DNA of 30,298 bases from a virus. Both the position numbers and the translations under genes were made by a program. The notes beneath the pieces are model-generated. The model did not search any database, was not told where the DNA came from, and saw only the letters and a program-made list of their open reading frames with translations. The stretch is taken from positions 1 through 30,298 of the IMG/VR virus record IMGVR_UViG_3300023174_000487. The stretch is one strand, 5' to 3'. Of the stretch, positions 8,801 to 16,203 are shown one piece after another (the first letter of the stretch is position 1; each line of letters begins with the position of its first letter).

Positions 8801-10922
8801 TTTGTCCACCAGTTGCAATGTTGCCACCAGTGACATTTCCTGACGCTGATATTGTGCTACCGCTTGTGATTGCACCAGATACAGATGCCAATCCAGCTGT
8901 GATTAAATTACCACCTGTTACGTTGGCAGTTGCTGATATTGTGCTACCGCTTGTGATTGCACCAGATACAGATGCCAATCCAGCTGTGATTAAATTACCA
9001 CCAGTGATGTTGCCAGTGACGCTTGCTGTACCACCTGTGGCCAAGTTGCCACCAGTTATTGTTCCTGTGGCACTTGCTGTACCAGCTGTGGCCAAGTTAC
9101 CACCAGTGATGTTGCCAGTGACGCTTGCTGTACCACCTGTGGCCAAGTTGCCACCAGTTATTGTTCCTGTGGCACTTGCTGTACCAGCTGTGGCCAAGTT
9201 ACCACCAGTGATGTTGCCACTAGCACTCACTGTTGCGGCAGTTACAGCACCTAAGGTAGTACCATCAGTTGATGTGACCGACAAAGTGTTGGCTGTTGTG
9301 GATTTTAACTGGACATTTCCTAGATAAATTGTAGCGCCACCAACATATAAGTCTTTCCACTGTGCTGTTGCGCTACCCAATGTGTATATTGCGTTGGCTG
9401 TGGGAAGAATATTACCAGTTGCGTTTACGTTTGCACCAGAAATGTTACCTGTTGCACTCATTTGTCCAGCTGTGATTAAGTTACCACCTGTGATGTTACC
9501 TGTGGCACTTGCTGTACCACCTGTGGCCAAGTTGCCACCAGTTATTGTTCCAGTTGCTGTTACTACACCGGCTGTGGTCAAATTGCCACCAGAGATGTTA
9601 CCAGTTGCTGTTATCAATCCAGCAGTGCCCAGGTTACCCACATTGGCATTGCCTGTGGCACTTAATGTACCACCTGTGATCAAGTTGCCACCAGTGATGT
9701 TACCTGTAGCTGTTACCACACCGGCAGTACTAATGTTACCGCCAGTAACGTTACCAGTTGCAAGAACACCTGCACTGGTATTGACATTGCCAGTTGCTGT
9801 TATCAAACCAGCAGTGCTGATATTTCCATGTATGGCATTGCCAGTACTGCTCATAATACCGGCTGTAATAACGTTGCCGCCAGTGATGTTGCCAGTTGCT
9901 GTTACTACGCCAGCTGTGGTATAATTTCCTGCAGTTGAGTTACCAGTAGCACTCATTATGCCGGCTGTAATAATATTGCCGCCAGTGATGTTACCAGTGA
10001 CTGTGGCTAAACCTGCTGTGATTAAATTACCACCGGTGATGTTGCCAGTTGCTACTACCTGAGCACCTGTATTAATATTGCCACCAGAGATGTTACCAGT
10101 TGCTGTTATCAATCCAGCAGTGCCCAAGTTGCCCACATTGGCATTGCCAGTGGCACTCAGTGTGCCGCCTGTGGCCAAGTTACCGCCAGTTATGGTGGCA
10201 GTTGCGGATATCAACCCACCTGTCAGTACATTGCCACCTGTGACGTTGCCACTCGCGCTGACTGTTGTGCTTTGAACTGTTGCTAGATTAGCAATGCCAA
10301 CAGTTGTGATATTGCCACCGGTGATGTTGCCAGTTGCACTTAAAATTGCAGCCTGGAATGTACCTGCTGTGGCGATGTTGCCACCAGTGATGTTGCCTGT
10401 GGCGCTGATTAATCCGGGAATCAACAGATTTCCACCAGCAATGTTGCCAGTTACATTTAAATTCCCAGTAACATTACCAGTAAAAGCTGTGGTGCCCGTG
10501 ACTGCTAAATTCCCAGTCACTGCCGCATTTAATGTTCGGAAACTGGCATAGCTGTTTATTGTGACTGTGGTATTTGTGACCACGTCATTGGTAAATGCTG
10601 TTACAAATTCAGTTTGACTTTCTTTCCAAACAAACGCAATGTTTGTTGATGTTCCGCGTTCGCCCAGGAAACCTATGTCCAAGGCCGGTGCGCCAGTTTG
10701 ATTACTGGCCAAGATAATAATTGGATCTTCAACCTGGAGATTGTAGGTGTCAATATTGGTAACATTACCATTGACCACCAAGTTTCCAGTAACAGTTAAG
10801 TCTGAACCATAGGTTAAATTGTTTGCAATTTTACCTGCGGTGATTGAATAATCTTGCAATTTTGAACTTGCAACGATTGTTGAATCGGTGATTTGATTAT
10901 TTTTAATTCGTGTAACAGCCAT
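2880..10922 (-). CDS. Giant repeat fibre/adhesin-like structural protein (2680 aa)
   Basis: This is the longest gene in the window, and a probable virion fibre or surface appendage. Residues 1-150 (MAVTRIKNNQITDSTIV, LTVTGNLVVNGN, VEDPIIILASN) form an N-terminal module also found in the 211-residue protein. A first block of ~31 units of a 17-residue repeat follows (TGNITGGN plus nine residues such as LITAGLVTA). Then come a fibre module (nt ~8105-8655) and a second block of ~40 units ending near nt 6420. An ERP/RFNT plus nGVxQxP module (nt ~5895-6235) follows, then further units, a second fibre module (nt ~4100-4620) and an RYARADHTHTG element. The C-terminal YADLAEKY domain is shared with the 711-residue fibre. 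The repeats should stack as a beta-helix or beta-roll (inference). The ATG has AGGAG 8 bases upstream, and the tandem terminator follows the stop. The repeats are easily mis-assembled, so unit number is uncertain. Confidence 0.88.
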   Translation of the reverse strand: MAVTRIKNNQITDSTIVASSKLQDYSITAGKIANNLTYGSDLTVTGNLVVNGNVTNIDTYNLQVEDPIIILASNQTGAPALDIGFLGERGTSTNIAFVWKESQTEFVTAFTNDVVTNTTVTINSYASFRTLNAAVTGNLAVTGTTAFTGNVTGNLNVTGNIAGGNLLIPGLISATGNITGGNIATAGTFQAAILSATGNITGGNITTVGIANLATVQSTTVSASGNVTGGNVLTGGLISATATITGGNLATGGTLSATGNANVGNLGTAGLITATGNISGGNINTGAQVVATGNITGGNLITAGLATVTGNITGGNIITAGIMSATGNSTAGNYTTAGVVTATGNITGGNVITAGIMSSTGNAIHGNISTAGLITATGNVNTSAGVLATGNVTGGNISTAGVVTATGNITGGNLITGGTLSATGNANVGNLGTAGLITATGNISGGNLTTAGVVTATGTITGGNLATGGTASATGNITGGNLITAGQMSATGNISGANVNATGNILPTANAIYTLGSATAQWKDLYVGGATIYLGNVQLKSTTANTLSVTSTDGTTLGAVTAATVSASGNITGGNLATAGTASATGTITGGNLATGGTASVTGNITGGNLATAGTASATGTITGGNLATGGTASVTGNITGGNLITAGLASVSGAITSGSTISATANVTGGNLITAGLASVSGAITSGSTISASGNVTGGNIATGGQISATGNVNGGNVNTSSVNNTAALTIKTTVGNLNLEPTGNIVLNNKYINGVNQPVQDNDAASKIYVDNMVSTQIAYHQAVLAATTTTLATATGGTITYNNGTAGVGATLTTTGTFNLIDTANVQTVGTRILVKNQADATQNGVYQYTSPTVITRTTDADTYGPNSSTDLSVNDYFFVSGGSVNAASAWIVDAPSGTITFGTSSITFAQFSSSQTYTAGNGISINGTVLSAKVDNNTTAFDAGGNVIVKASANLTTPNIGAATGTSLSVTGNVTGGNLVTGGTLSATGNANVGNLGTAVVTATGTITGGNLITGGTLSATGNANVGNLGTAGLITATGNITSTANVAGGNILTAGIMSSTGNITGGNLNTAGVVTATGTITGGNLITGGTLSATGNANVGNLGTAGLITATGNITSTANVAGGNLNTAGLVTATGNITGGNLITGGTLSATGNANVGNLGTAGLITATGNVNTSAGVLATGNVTGGNLTTAGVVTATGNITGGNVITAGIMSSTGNAIHGNISTAGLITATGNITSTANVAGGNLTTAGLATVTGNITGGNLITGGTLSATGNANVGNLGTAGLITATGNITSTANVTGGNLTTAGVVTATGNITGGNILTAGIMSATGNSTAGNYTTAGLITATGNITGGNLITAGLITATGNVNTSAGVLATGNLTGGNINTGGVVTATGNITGGNVITAGIMSSTGNAIHGNISTAGLITATGTITGGNLVTGGTLSATGNANVGNLGTAGLITATGNITGGNLITAGLASVTGNITGGNITTAGLASLGNIRISGNNITGVSGYVFINDALQDVDFAVNSLTGYTFYADGGTGTASFGNSTQVANSIVAFNTVNSIKLPVGNTAQRPATGVTGMMRFNTSLNNLEFYDNDSWETAGSTFTVITANTQVGNGVQTAFTLPGNSTTASTIVAINGVVQIPTTAYSIAGNVCTFTEAPESTDYIDFRILTTTSTVSGLVGAAGASVTASDTAANVNVVGNLVVTGGVISGDGSGITNLNVSANKISFGTSKVDVISSGGNVVTAVNGVTVMTVSPGLVDIAGNLTVSGNATLSGNILGDRLQNGTTSIDIQTASGNANITVGGASNVAVFTTTGANIAGTLSASGNITGSYILGNGSQLTGIDATSIQNGSANVRTFLNGNVTVSAAATANVVVVTSTGANIAGTLNATGNANVGNLGATNIVGTLTTAAQTNITSVGTLGSLAVTGNITSGNLSGTSIVGTLTTASQTNITSVGTLGSLTVTANVAGGNLTTAGQVVATGNVSGGNLLVTGNIVDTGALSLITGASGNVNLAPNGTNVLIATTTGANITGTLNATGNANVGNLGATNIVGTLTTAAQTNITSVGTLSSLAVSGTGSFGGNVNLNSFNITSLATPVNGTDAATKQYVDDVSQGLNIHDACGAATNTTLATISGGTVTYNNGTAGVGATLTTTGTYTTIDGVTLSNGMRILVKNEGTAANNGIYVRTSATVLTRATDYNTVPEIEAGDFTFVTAGTLYDNTGWVQTSTVATIGTDAIDFTQFSGAGTYTAGTGLTLTGSQFSISNTAVTATSYGSSTAIPTFTVNQQGQLTAASTTAVVAPAGTLSGATLASGVTASSLTSVGTLGSLAVTGNITSGNLSGTSIVGTLTTASQTNITSVGTLGSLAVSGNASSATAAADTNTTQLATTAYVIGQASSTTPTSIGTNTVGTSTRYARADHTHTGVTSLANGGGITASVSSGAVTLGSTATNANTASAIVARDASGNFSAGTITATLSGAATSATTAGTVTTAAQGNITSVGTLTALTVSGAITVNSSNGVTAIVNGGTSGAGNIGASGATFNTVFAKATTAQYADLAEKYTADADYAPGTVVMFGGDAEVTQATEDSTSRIAGVISTNPGFVMNEGLESEFVAVVALQGRVPCRVVGAVRKGDMLVAAGNGAARVDNAARAGTIIGKALENFDGAEGTIEVVVGRN
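8845..9002 (-). repeat. 87-bp-period direct repeat
   Basis: The stretch starting GCTGATATTGTGCTACC at 8845 recurs at 8932. About 71 bases are identical, through GATTAAATTACCACC. It encodes two copies of a unit with an AITSGSTISA spacer and preserves the frame (29 codons). This looks like a recent duplication. Confidence 0.85.
8995..9219 (-). repeat. Exact 102-bp tandem duplication
   Basis: Bases 9001-9102 and 9103-9204 are identical over all 102 bases. A partial third copy continues to about 9219. The period equals two 51-bp units (34 residues), so the frame is kept. Exact identity among otherwise diverged units points to very recent slippage or unequal recombination, or to an assembly effect. 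Confidence 0.92.
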
Positions 10923-10930
10923 GATTGGGT

Positions 10931-10952
10931 CTCCTACATCTATTTATGTAGG
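10931..10952 (-). promoter_or_regulatory. Late-promoter-like box inside a hairpin that overlaps the SD of the giant gene
   Basis: CCTACAT (10933-10939) pairs with ATGTAGG (10946-10952) around a 6-base loop. On the minus strand the loop and one arm read CATAAATA (10941-10948), a 7 of 8 match to the T4 late box. The SD AGGAG (10931-10935) of the giant gene shares three bases with the stem. Transcripts starting upstream could therefore fold over the SD, while transcripts starting at this box would lack the first arm. Confidence 0.5.
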
Positions 10953-10977
10953 ATCCAAAATATCGAGAACTGGGTAG

Positions 10978-12237
10978 TTAAGTACTGATTGTGGCACCCA
11001 ATGCCACACGTTTCCAGGCGCCGCCGCTGTAAACTGCCAAACAAGGGTTACCACTGTCCCCGTTGGACACATAAATCACCTGTCCTGCTGCCACATTTCC
11101 CAGGGCAGAAGCTTGACTCACAGTGTACGTTGGCAATTGTAAACTGTGTGTGTTTGTGATATTTACCACACCTGGCACAGTAATTGTCAGTTCCTGCCCC
11201 GATGCATTGGTGACCGCATTGATGGTGTTGAGTATTGTGGTAAATCTAATGTCAATCACATCACTTGATTCTGGTGCTTCGGCAAATGTTATCAAGTTTC
11301 CGGCAACAGTGTATGCAACATCAGGAAATTGTACCACACCGTTGGTGCTGACAATGATGGACGCAGAAGTAGTTGTTTGATTCAGTGTGAAAACTGTGTT
11401 ACTGCCATCACCAGTGATGTACTGATTGGTAATTAGAGCAGTACCACCAACACTGGTCCACTGAGTGCCGTCCCAAACTTCTACGTCTGTTGAATTTGTA
11501 TTAAAACGTATAGTTCCAGTGGCCGGACTTGCTGGGCGTTGCACTGTATTTCCAGTGGGCAATACTAACCCAGTTATGGTATCAATTGTAACAAATCCGT
11601 TGCCAGTTGGCTCTAAAATAATGTCACCGTTGGCCTGATTTGTTGTAATCGTGGTGTTGGCAATTAATATATTGCCAATTGTGGTGTTTCCCGGTAAATT
11701 TGTGGTTCCAATCAAGCCTGAATACTGATATCCTGCCACATAAACAACATTGCCGGCGGTGAGCGATGTGGGAATAGTTTCGCCGATGAAGTTTAAAACC
11801 CCGGCTTGCGTATCAAAGTAATATTCCCCAACCCCGCCAATACCAGCAGAAAATATCTGTGTACCAGTTGATTCAATGTTGGCATCACCGCTCGGTCCAA
11901 CAAATACTTTTGGCAGCCATGTAGATCCAAATTCTTGTGGTATCCAGTAAGTCTTGTTGGTTAGCCAAGTGGGTCTAATACCGCCAATGGGTGGCACTGT
12001 GGTATCAGGAGCACACTCAATGGCTCCACTGTTTCTATAAGCAGTGGTAATGCCAGCAATTGCCTGGGCAGTGTTTCCAATTTGATCGGACTGTACCCAT
12101 ACAACATCACCACGCAACAACGGTGGGCTAGCAATGCTTTCGTTAGATGCGCCTTTGACTGTGCTGTTGGCTGTTTTTGCAACACCTTGTAGCTTTTTAA
12201 ACAGTAGGTCAACGTATTGTGCTATTGTAACTGCCAT
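10978..12237 (-). CDS. Structural/appendage protein (419 aa) with RFNT and nGVvQfP modules
   Basis: This is a probable virion appendage component. Residues ~1-30 (MAVTIAQYVDLLFKKLQGVA) look helical. Residues ~40-190 form a Trp- and Gly-rich globular region (GDVVWVQSDQIG, PTWLTNKTYWIPQEFG, GEYYFDTQAGVLNF). After a short ILEPTGNG stretch comes the module PTGNTVQRPASPATGTIRFN, then GDGSNTVFTLNQ, STNGVVQFPDVAY and EAPESSDVIDIRF. The same module is in the 2680-residue and 132-residue proteins. The C-terminus (VIYVSNGDSGNPCLAVYSGG, WKRVALG) looks like a small beta domain. The ATG overlaps the stop of the 861-residue gene (TAATG) with only a weak SD, so translation is probably coupled. The giant repeat gene follows 55 bases downstream. 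I cannot assign a precise position in the virion. Confidence 0.82.
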   Translation of the reverse strand: MAVTIAQYVDLLFKKLQGVAKTANSTVKGASNESIASPPLLRGDVVWVQSDQIGNTAQAIAGITTAYRNSGAIECAPDTTVPPIGGIRPTWLTNKTYWIPQEFGSTWLPKVFVGPSGDANIESTGTQIFSAGIGGVGEYYFDTQAGVLNFIGETIPTSLTAGNVVYVAGYQYSGLIGTTNLPGNTTIGNILIANTTITTNQANGDIILEPTGNGFVTIDTITGLVLPTGNTVQRPASPATGTIRFNTNSTDVEVWDGTQWTSVGGTALITNQYITGDGSNTVFTLNQTTTSASIIVSTNGVVQFPDVAYTVAGNLITFAEAPESSDVIDIRFTTILNTINAVTNASGQELTITVPGVVNITNTHSLQLPTYTVSQASALGNVAAGQVIYVSNGDSGNPCLAVYSGGAWKRVALGATIST

Positions 12238-14822
12238 TAGTTGCTCGCCGCGTTAATTGATAAAGCCGACACTGTCTGGCCTGACGTTAGGGCAACCCTG
12301 ACGTAAATTTCGTTTGTTGCTGTGCTGGAACTACTCACTGTGCCAAACGTACAAGTTCTGTTAATTGCACTGGCTTGGTTGACGTTGACTGGAACAACCC
12401 CGCCTAGACTACATCCATCACTGCCGTTGCCCGGCGCATTAACTCCGGGGTATCCAGCTCCACCATAAGCAGTTGCCATGTTGATCCACCCGTTGGCACT
12501 GGAACTTGAATCTATCACTGACCCTGGCAATGCTACCCACATACCAGCCACATTTCCCGAATAAGTTATGTCAAATTTTGAAACGTTTGTTCTCACAAAC
12601 TTGAATGTAAAGTATTGTGTGCCTGTACGACCCGAACTCAGGTTTGGTCCAGCAGGCAAATACCCAGTTGAGTAATTGGTTTGATCATGTTTGAGTACTC
12701 CAGCTGATCCTGATCCAACCACTGTGGCATCGTATGTTTGTAAAGTGCTGGTTTGGCTGTTAAATGCTGCCTCACTGCCAGTATATGTTGGAGTATTTGC
12801 TGAGCCAGGATTGATAATTCTGTATGCATTACCGGATCCAGTACCAACACCGGTGACAATGACATTGCCTTCGTCGATGGCTGTGGAATTTCCATTTTTG
12901 TAAAGCACAGTTGCTGCCAGCGCAGTTGTAAATGCCTGCGATGCTGAATTATAACTGTTGGTAACTGTCACACTTGGTCCAGTTGTGCTAGAGCCAAATC
13001 CACTAGCAACAATATTAGCTGTGGTATTTCCTGTTGCAGTGCCCGAACTTACGTACAAGTTGCGTGTCAATGGTACAGTGACATTGGCAGCGGCGTAAGT
13101 CACGCTGGCTGGTGCTTGGAATGCGCCGCCTGCGGCTGTTGAGTTGGTCAACAAGTTGCCGTTATTTGGATACAAATCTCCAGACAGTTTGTTTACACTA
13201 AATCCAAAGCCAAATTGTGTTCCTGAATTGTAGTGCGGAATTGTGCTAGAATAAGTTAGGCTAGGACTGGCGCTGGCTGTTACACTGGCATTTGAAAATA
13301 CTGGTGTTCCTGGAGCAGCCGCATCATAGTACCAGTTTGGAGTATTTGTATTGCCGGCAGCAGAATCAGATAGATACACCTCGTTCCAGCCTTGGGTAAC
13401 TGCACCGCTGGCCCGAGATGAAAACACATACCAAAATCCTGCGGCAATGTTTGCATTGGCTGTGTTATAATCGTAATTGTTGGTTACAACCAAGTTACTG
13501 TATGTGCCGTTTGCAGTAGGGCTTGCTCCGGTATTAAATGCTACATTTCCTGCACCTGTGCCATTGAGATAAACAGTTAGTGTTCCTGAATCACCAGGGC
13601 CAGTATTAGAAATTGTGTTGGTTGTGTAAGCACTACCTCGTACCACTGACACCACAGTTCCGGCCGCCACTGCTTTGTTGGCGCCTGGGGTATTGTCAGT
13701 TTGCACAAAGTTACACATGCGACCCGATGAAGTTGCTGTGGTAATTGAAAGTGTTGTGCTGTTTGGAAAATTGGGTGGGCTAGGGGGTACTAGTTTACCC
13801 AGCACTGTGTTTAATTGTGTAATACCGTCGGTCACTGATGTACTCGTTGTTAGTGTTACTGCGTTACTGACAAGATTGCCAAGAGAGTTGGTTCCCATGG
13901 AAACAGTGTTGCCCAATACTCCAGCAATGGCATTGCCAGCAGTCCAAGAGACATTTCCAAATCCGTCAGTGGTGAGAACATAGTTTGCAGATCCGCCAGT
14001 GAGTTTGACGTTGGCGTTTGATCCCAGATCAAGTATGCCAGATGCTGCCGAGATAGCATTGGCCGACAAGGTCACACTGTTGCCGGTGATATTTCCTGAC
14101 GCACTTACTACACCAGTGACATATTCTCCTGTTGAGGCAAACACCACAACATTGCTGGTGCCAGTGATACCAACTGACACATTTCCGTTGGCTGCTACTC
14201 GTACGTTTGAATTGCCGTTTTGTATAGATGTGGCATCAATACCGGTGAGCTGGCTACCATTACCAAATATATAATTGCCCGAAACATTGCCGGTGGCACT
14301 GACAATACCACCAGTGATCACGTTACCGCCCGCAATGTTGGCTGTGGCAGATATTGATCCGCCAGTGGTTACGTTGCCACCTATGATGTTGCCAGTGGCA
14401 GATATTGATCCAGATGAGCGTATATTTCCGCCTTGAACATTGGCTGGAGTTGTGATATTACCAAAAGAAAATACTATTCCACTAGTGACAAGGTTGGCAG
14501 CCGAAATGTTGGATGTACTTGTGATATTGCCAATGGCTGTTATCAAACCATTGGTGGTGATATTACCACCAATTACATTGCCTGTAGTAGTTACTTCGCC
14601 AACTGTGACAAGATTTCCGCCAATTACGTTGCCAGTGACACTCAAACTGGTGGAAATAATCGCATTACCGTTAACAGTCAATGTAGAAGTAGTTGAGCTA
14701 GTGTTTACACCAATACGAGTATTGACAACATCTACAAAAAATAAATTTCCTTGAATCGCGAGATTAGATCCTCGCTGTAGGTTATCCTGTAGTATATTGC
14801 CAGATATTTTGTTTATGGTCAT
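12237..14822 (-). CDS. Fibre-like structural protein (861 aa) with repeat N-half and globular C-half
   Basis: The first 40 residues (MTINKISGNILQDNLQRGSN, LAIQGNLFFVDVVNTRIGVN) are a fibre-start module. They are followed by about ten TGNVIGGN-type units to residue ~180. A module then runs from YIFGNGSQLTGIDATSIQNG to FASTGEYVTGVVSASGNITG, which has close copies in the 2680- and 711-residue proteins. From residue ~360 the sequence changes to a Ser/Thr/Tyr/Asn-rich beta-type region (MCNFVQTDNTPGANK, GFWYVFSSRASG, NEVYLSDSAAG, WYYDAAAPGTPVF) with no repeat. It ends in a probable receptor-binding or lectin-like part (FKFVRTNVSKFDITYSGNV, WVALPG). The receptor idea is inference from domain position only. 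The SD is weak. It lies 22 bases after the 132-residue gene, and its stop overlaps the next start. Confidence 0.82.
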   Translation of the reverse strand: MTINKISGNILQDNLQRGSNLAIQGNLFFVDVVNTRIGVNTSSTTSTLTVNGNAIISTSLSVTGNVIGGNLVTVGEVTTTGNVIGGNITTNGLITAIGNITSTSNISAANLVTSGIVFSFGNITTPANVQGGNIRSSGSISATGNIIGGNVTTGGSISATANIAGGNVITGGIVSATGNVSGNYIFGNGSQLTGIDATSIQNGNSNVRVAANGNVSVGITGTSNVVVFASTGEYVTGVVSASGNITGNSVTLSANAISAASGILDLGSNANVKLTGGSANYVLTTDGFGNVSWTAGNAIAGVLGNTVSMGTNSLGNLVSNAVTLTTSTSVTDGITQLNTVLGKLVPPSPPNFPNSTTLSITTATSSGRMCNFVQTDNTPGANKAVAAGTVVSVVRGSAYTTNTISNTGPGDSGTLTVYLNGTGAGNVAFNTGASPTANGTYSNLVVTNNYDYNTANANIAAGFWYVFSSRASGAVTQGWNEVYLSDSAAGNTNTPNWYYDAAAPGTPVFSNASVTASASPSLTYSSTIPHYNSGTQFGFGFSVNKLSGDLYPNNGNLLTNSTAAGGAFQAPASVTYAAANVTVPLTRNLYVSSGTATGNTTANIVASGFGSSTTGPSVTVTNSYNSASQAFTTALAATVLYKNGNSTAIDEGNVIVTGVGTGSGNAYRIINPGSANTPTYTGSEAAFNSQTSTLQTYDATVVGSGSAGVLKHDQTNYSTGYLPAGPNLSSGRTGTQYFTFKFVRTNVSKFDITYSGNVAGMWVALPGSVIDSSSSANGWINMATAYGGAGYPGVNAPGNGSDGCSLGGVVPVNVNQASAINRTCTFGTVSSSSTATNEIYVRVALTSGQTVSALSINAASN

Positions 14823-14844
14823 GTTTGATCTTTAGAGGTGGCGA

Positions 14845-15243
14845 TTATGTACTTGAATGTATCACTGATATTGGTTCCCCGTCTGGCGGTGGTGATGTAA
14901 ATGTTATATCATATCCTCCATTGACAGTGTAGGCCGATGTCGAGTCTTGATATATTGATCCAATGAAAACCATTATCTGTGAAGGTGAGCTTTCTTCCAC
15001 GCTCATGGTAAACACTTGTGTGGTACCATCGCCGGTAAAACTATCAACTATGTAATTAAGTGTGCCGGCTTGACCTAATTCAGCCCAGACCATACCATTG
15101 AAAAATTCAATTGCTGCCAGGTCTGTGTTGTACCTAATCATGCCAAATTTAGGCGCAAGAGGTCGAACAGCTGATCCGCCGGCGGGAAGTACTACCCCGC
15201 TGGATCCTGATTGCAAAATTCGATTTTTAACGAAATATCCCAT
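14845..15243 (-). CDS. Small structural protein (132 aa), stand-alone RFNT/nGV module
   Basis: Nearly the whole protein is the module seen inside the 419- and 2680-residue proteins. It reads LPAGGSAVRPLAPKFGMIRY, then EFFNGMVWAEL, GDGTTQVFTMS, MVFIGSIYQDSTSAYTVNGG and FTSPPPDGEPISV. It probably forms a beta-sandwich at the base or joint of a fibre; the position is inferred, not shown. The ATG directly follows the TAA of the 104-residue gene with no spacing and no clear SD, so coupled translation is likely. The sequence is ordinary in composition and complete. Confidence 0.8.
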   Translation of the reverse strand: MGYFVKNRILQSGSSGVVLPAGGSAVRPLAPKFGMIRYNTDLAAIEFFNGMVWAELGQAGTLNYIVDSFTGDGTTQVFTMSVEESSPSQIMVFIGSIYQDSTSAYTVNGGYDITFTSPPPDGEPISVIHSST

Positions 15244-15558
15244 TTATAATGTAGTATAACTAGTCACTGTGGCAATGGCTGAATTGCCACTGGCCAGTAA
15301 TTGAATAGAGTCTCCGGTATTCAGTAGTAGTTTTTCGCCACCAGCATAGAGTTGATAAGTGTCATAGGCAGTTATTTCTAAGCCGGCCAGTATGATGTTG
15401 GTATTACCTGCGATATTACCAAATGGCACAACGTAAACGTTTACAAAGACATTTCCGGCGGTGTAATTACAAATACTACAAAAAGTAACCGCAGTGTTGC
15501 TACTACTAGTATAAACCGACGATGTGGTGGTTGATGCGCTTGCTGTTGAAATTGGCAT
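15244..15558 (-). CDS. Small beta-rich structural protein (104 aa)
   Basis: A Ser/Thr-rich start (MPISTASASTTTSSVYTSSS) leads into alternating beta strands (VFVNVYVVPFGNIAGNTNI, YQLYAGGEKLLLNTGDSIQL). GEKLLLNTGDSI is typical of small phage head or tail decoration proteins found in aquatic T4-like phages, by motif shape only. The SD AAGGAAAC precedes the ATG. Nine bases separate it from the 211-residue gene, and its stop abuts the next ATG. It lies in the middle of the fibre run, which suggests a tail or fibre accessory role. Confidence 0.72.
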   Translation of the reverse strand: MPISTASASTTTSSVYTSSSNTAVTFCSICNYTAGNVFVNVYVVPFGNIAGNTNIILAGLEITAYDTYQLYAGGEKLLLNTGDSIQLLASGNSAIATVTSYTTL

Positions 15559-15567
15559 TATGTTTCC

Positions 15568-16203
15568 TTACAATATAAGAGCAAAAACAATTGCTTTTGC
15601 CCGACTAACTAATTCATCTTGCACCGTGGCGCTCTTGACATATAGTCCAGTGCCGCCGACTCCTTCAGCATTGTGATATACGCTGACTGCATTGGCAGTT
15701 ATGGCTGGTGATGTTCCGATGTTACCAAACGCTTGATGTCCTTGCACCAGAACTTTGCTGGTGGAAAAATCAAACGTTAAATTTGCATTTGCTCCAAGTG
15801 TGCCGCTGTTGTTGAAAATGACCTGGGTGTTGCTGCCTGGTGCTGGCACATTGCTTATGTTGCCGATTGCAATGTTACTCCAGGTGCCAGTTGTGCCTGA
15901 ATTACCAGTGCTTGAACTTACTTGCCAGACCCCAGTGGTGTTGTTCCATCGTAACCCAGCATAATCACTGGACGTTTTATGAACCAACATGCCCGAATTG
16001 CTTTCATAACTGCCAGTGTTGCTGGAGTTAAGCAAGATAAACGGATCTTTGACATTGAGTTCAGTTACGTTGATGTAGGTTAAGTTTCCTGTTACATCAA
16101 GGTTACCTTGTATTTTTACAGTGTTAGTGTCAATTATTACATTGTCAGATGAGTTGATGCTGATAATAGAATAATCGCCATCGATACGTTTATAAGTGCT
16201 CAT
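15568..16203 (-). CDS. Structural protein (211 aa) with fibre N-terminal module
   Basis: Residues ~30-120 (VKIQGNLDVTGNLTYINVTE, LNVKDPFILLNSSNTGS, MLVHKTSSDYAGLRWN) match the N-terminal module of the 2680-residue protein (LVVNGN, LQVEDPIIILASNQTG, ERGTSTNIAFVWKE). This is a head-of-fibre domain that probably anchors or registers the shaft. The C-terminus (VSVYHNAEGVGGTGLYVKSA, DELVSRAKAIVFALIL) forms a second small domain and ends in a hydrophobic strand. The ATG abuts the TGA of the DUF115-like gene, and AAGGAT upstream serves as SD. It is probably co-transcribed with the following structural genes. Confidence 0.8.
   Translation of the reverse strand: MSTYKRIDGDYSIISINSSDNVIIDTNTVKIQGNLDVTGNLTYINVTELNVKDPFILLNSSNTGSYESNSGMLVHKTSSDYAGLRWNNTTGVWQVSSSTGNSGTTGTWSNIAIGNISNVPAPGSNTQVIFNNSGTLGANANLTFDFSTSKVLVQGHQAFGNIGTSPAITANAVSVYHNAEGVGGTGLYVKSATVQDELVSRAKAIVFALIL

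Larger units (their letters stand above)
6420..10500 (-). repeat. About 70 coding repeats of 17 residues (51 bp) in two blocks
   Basis: Inside the 2680-residue gene, units of 51 bp encode TGN(I/V)TGGN followed by nine variable residues. Block 1 spans roughly 10500-8750 and block 2 roughly 8020-6420, split by a fibre module. Variant units (GNANVGN, GNAIHGN, GNSTAGN, GNVNTSAG) recur in the same multi-unit cassettes. An example is TLSATGNANVGNLGTAGLI, present about eight times. Copies differ mostly at synonymous positions, so protein sequence is conserved while DNA drifts. One copy near 7910-7925 is shortened (LGTAVVTA). Confidence 0.9.

Noticed and set aside
6420-10500. CRISPR-like appearance of regularly spaced repeats
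   Set aside because: Repeats are in frame, contiguous, diverged at synonymous sites and lie inside a single ORF. There are no unique spacers of fixed size and no cas genes.
15238-15252. TATAAATG at the 104/132-residue gene junction as a late promoter
   Set aside because: The bases are the stop and start codons of abutting genes (TAA ATG). The match is probably forced by codon use.
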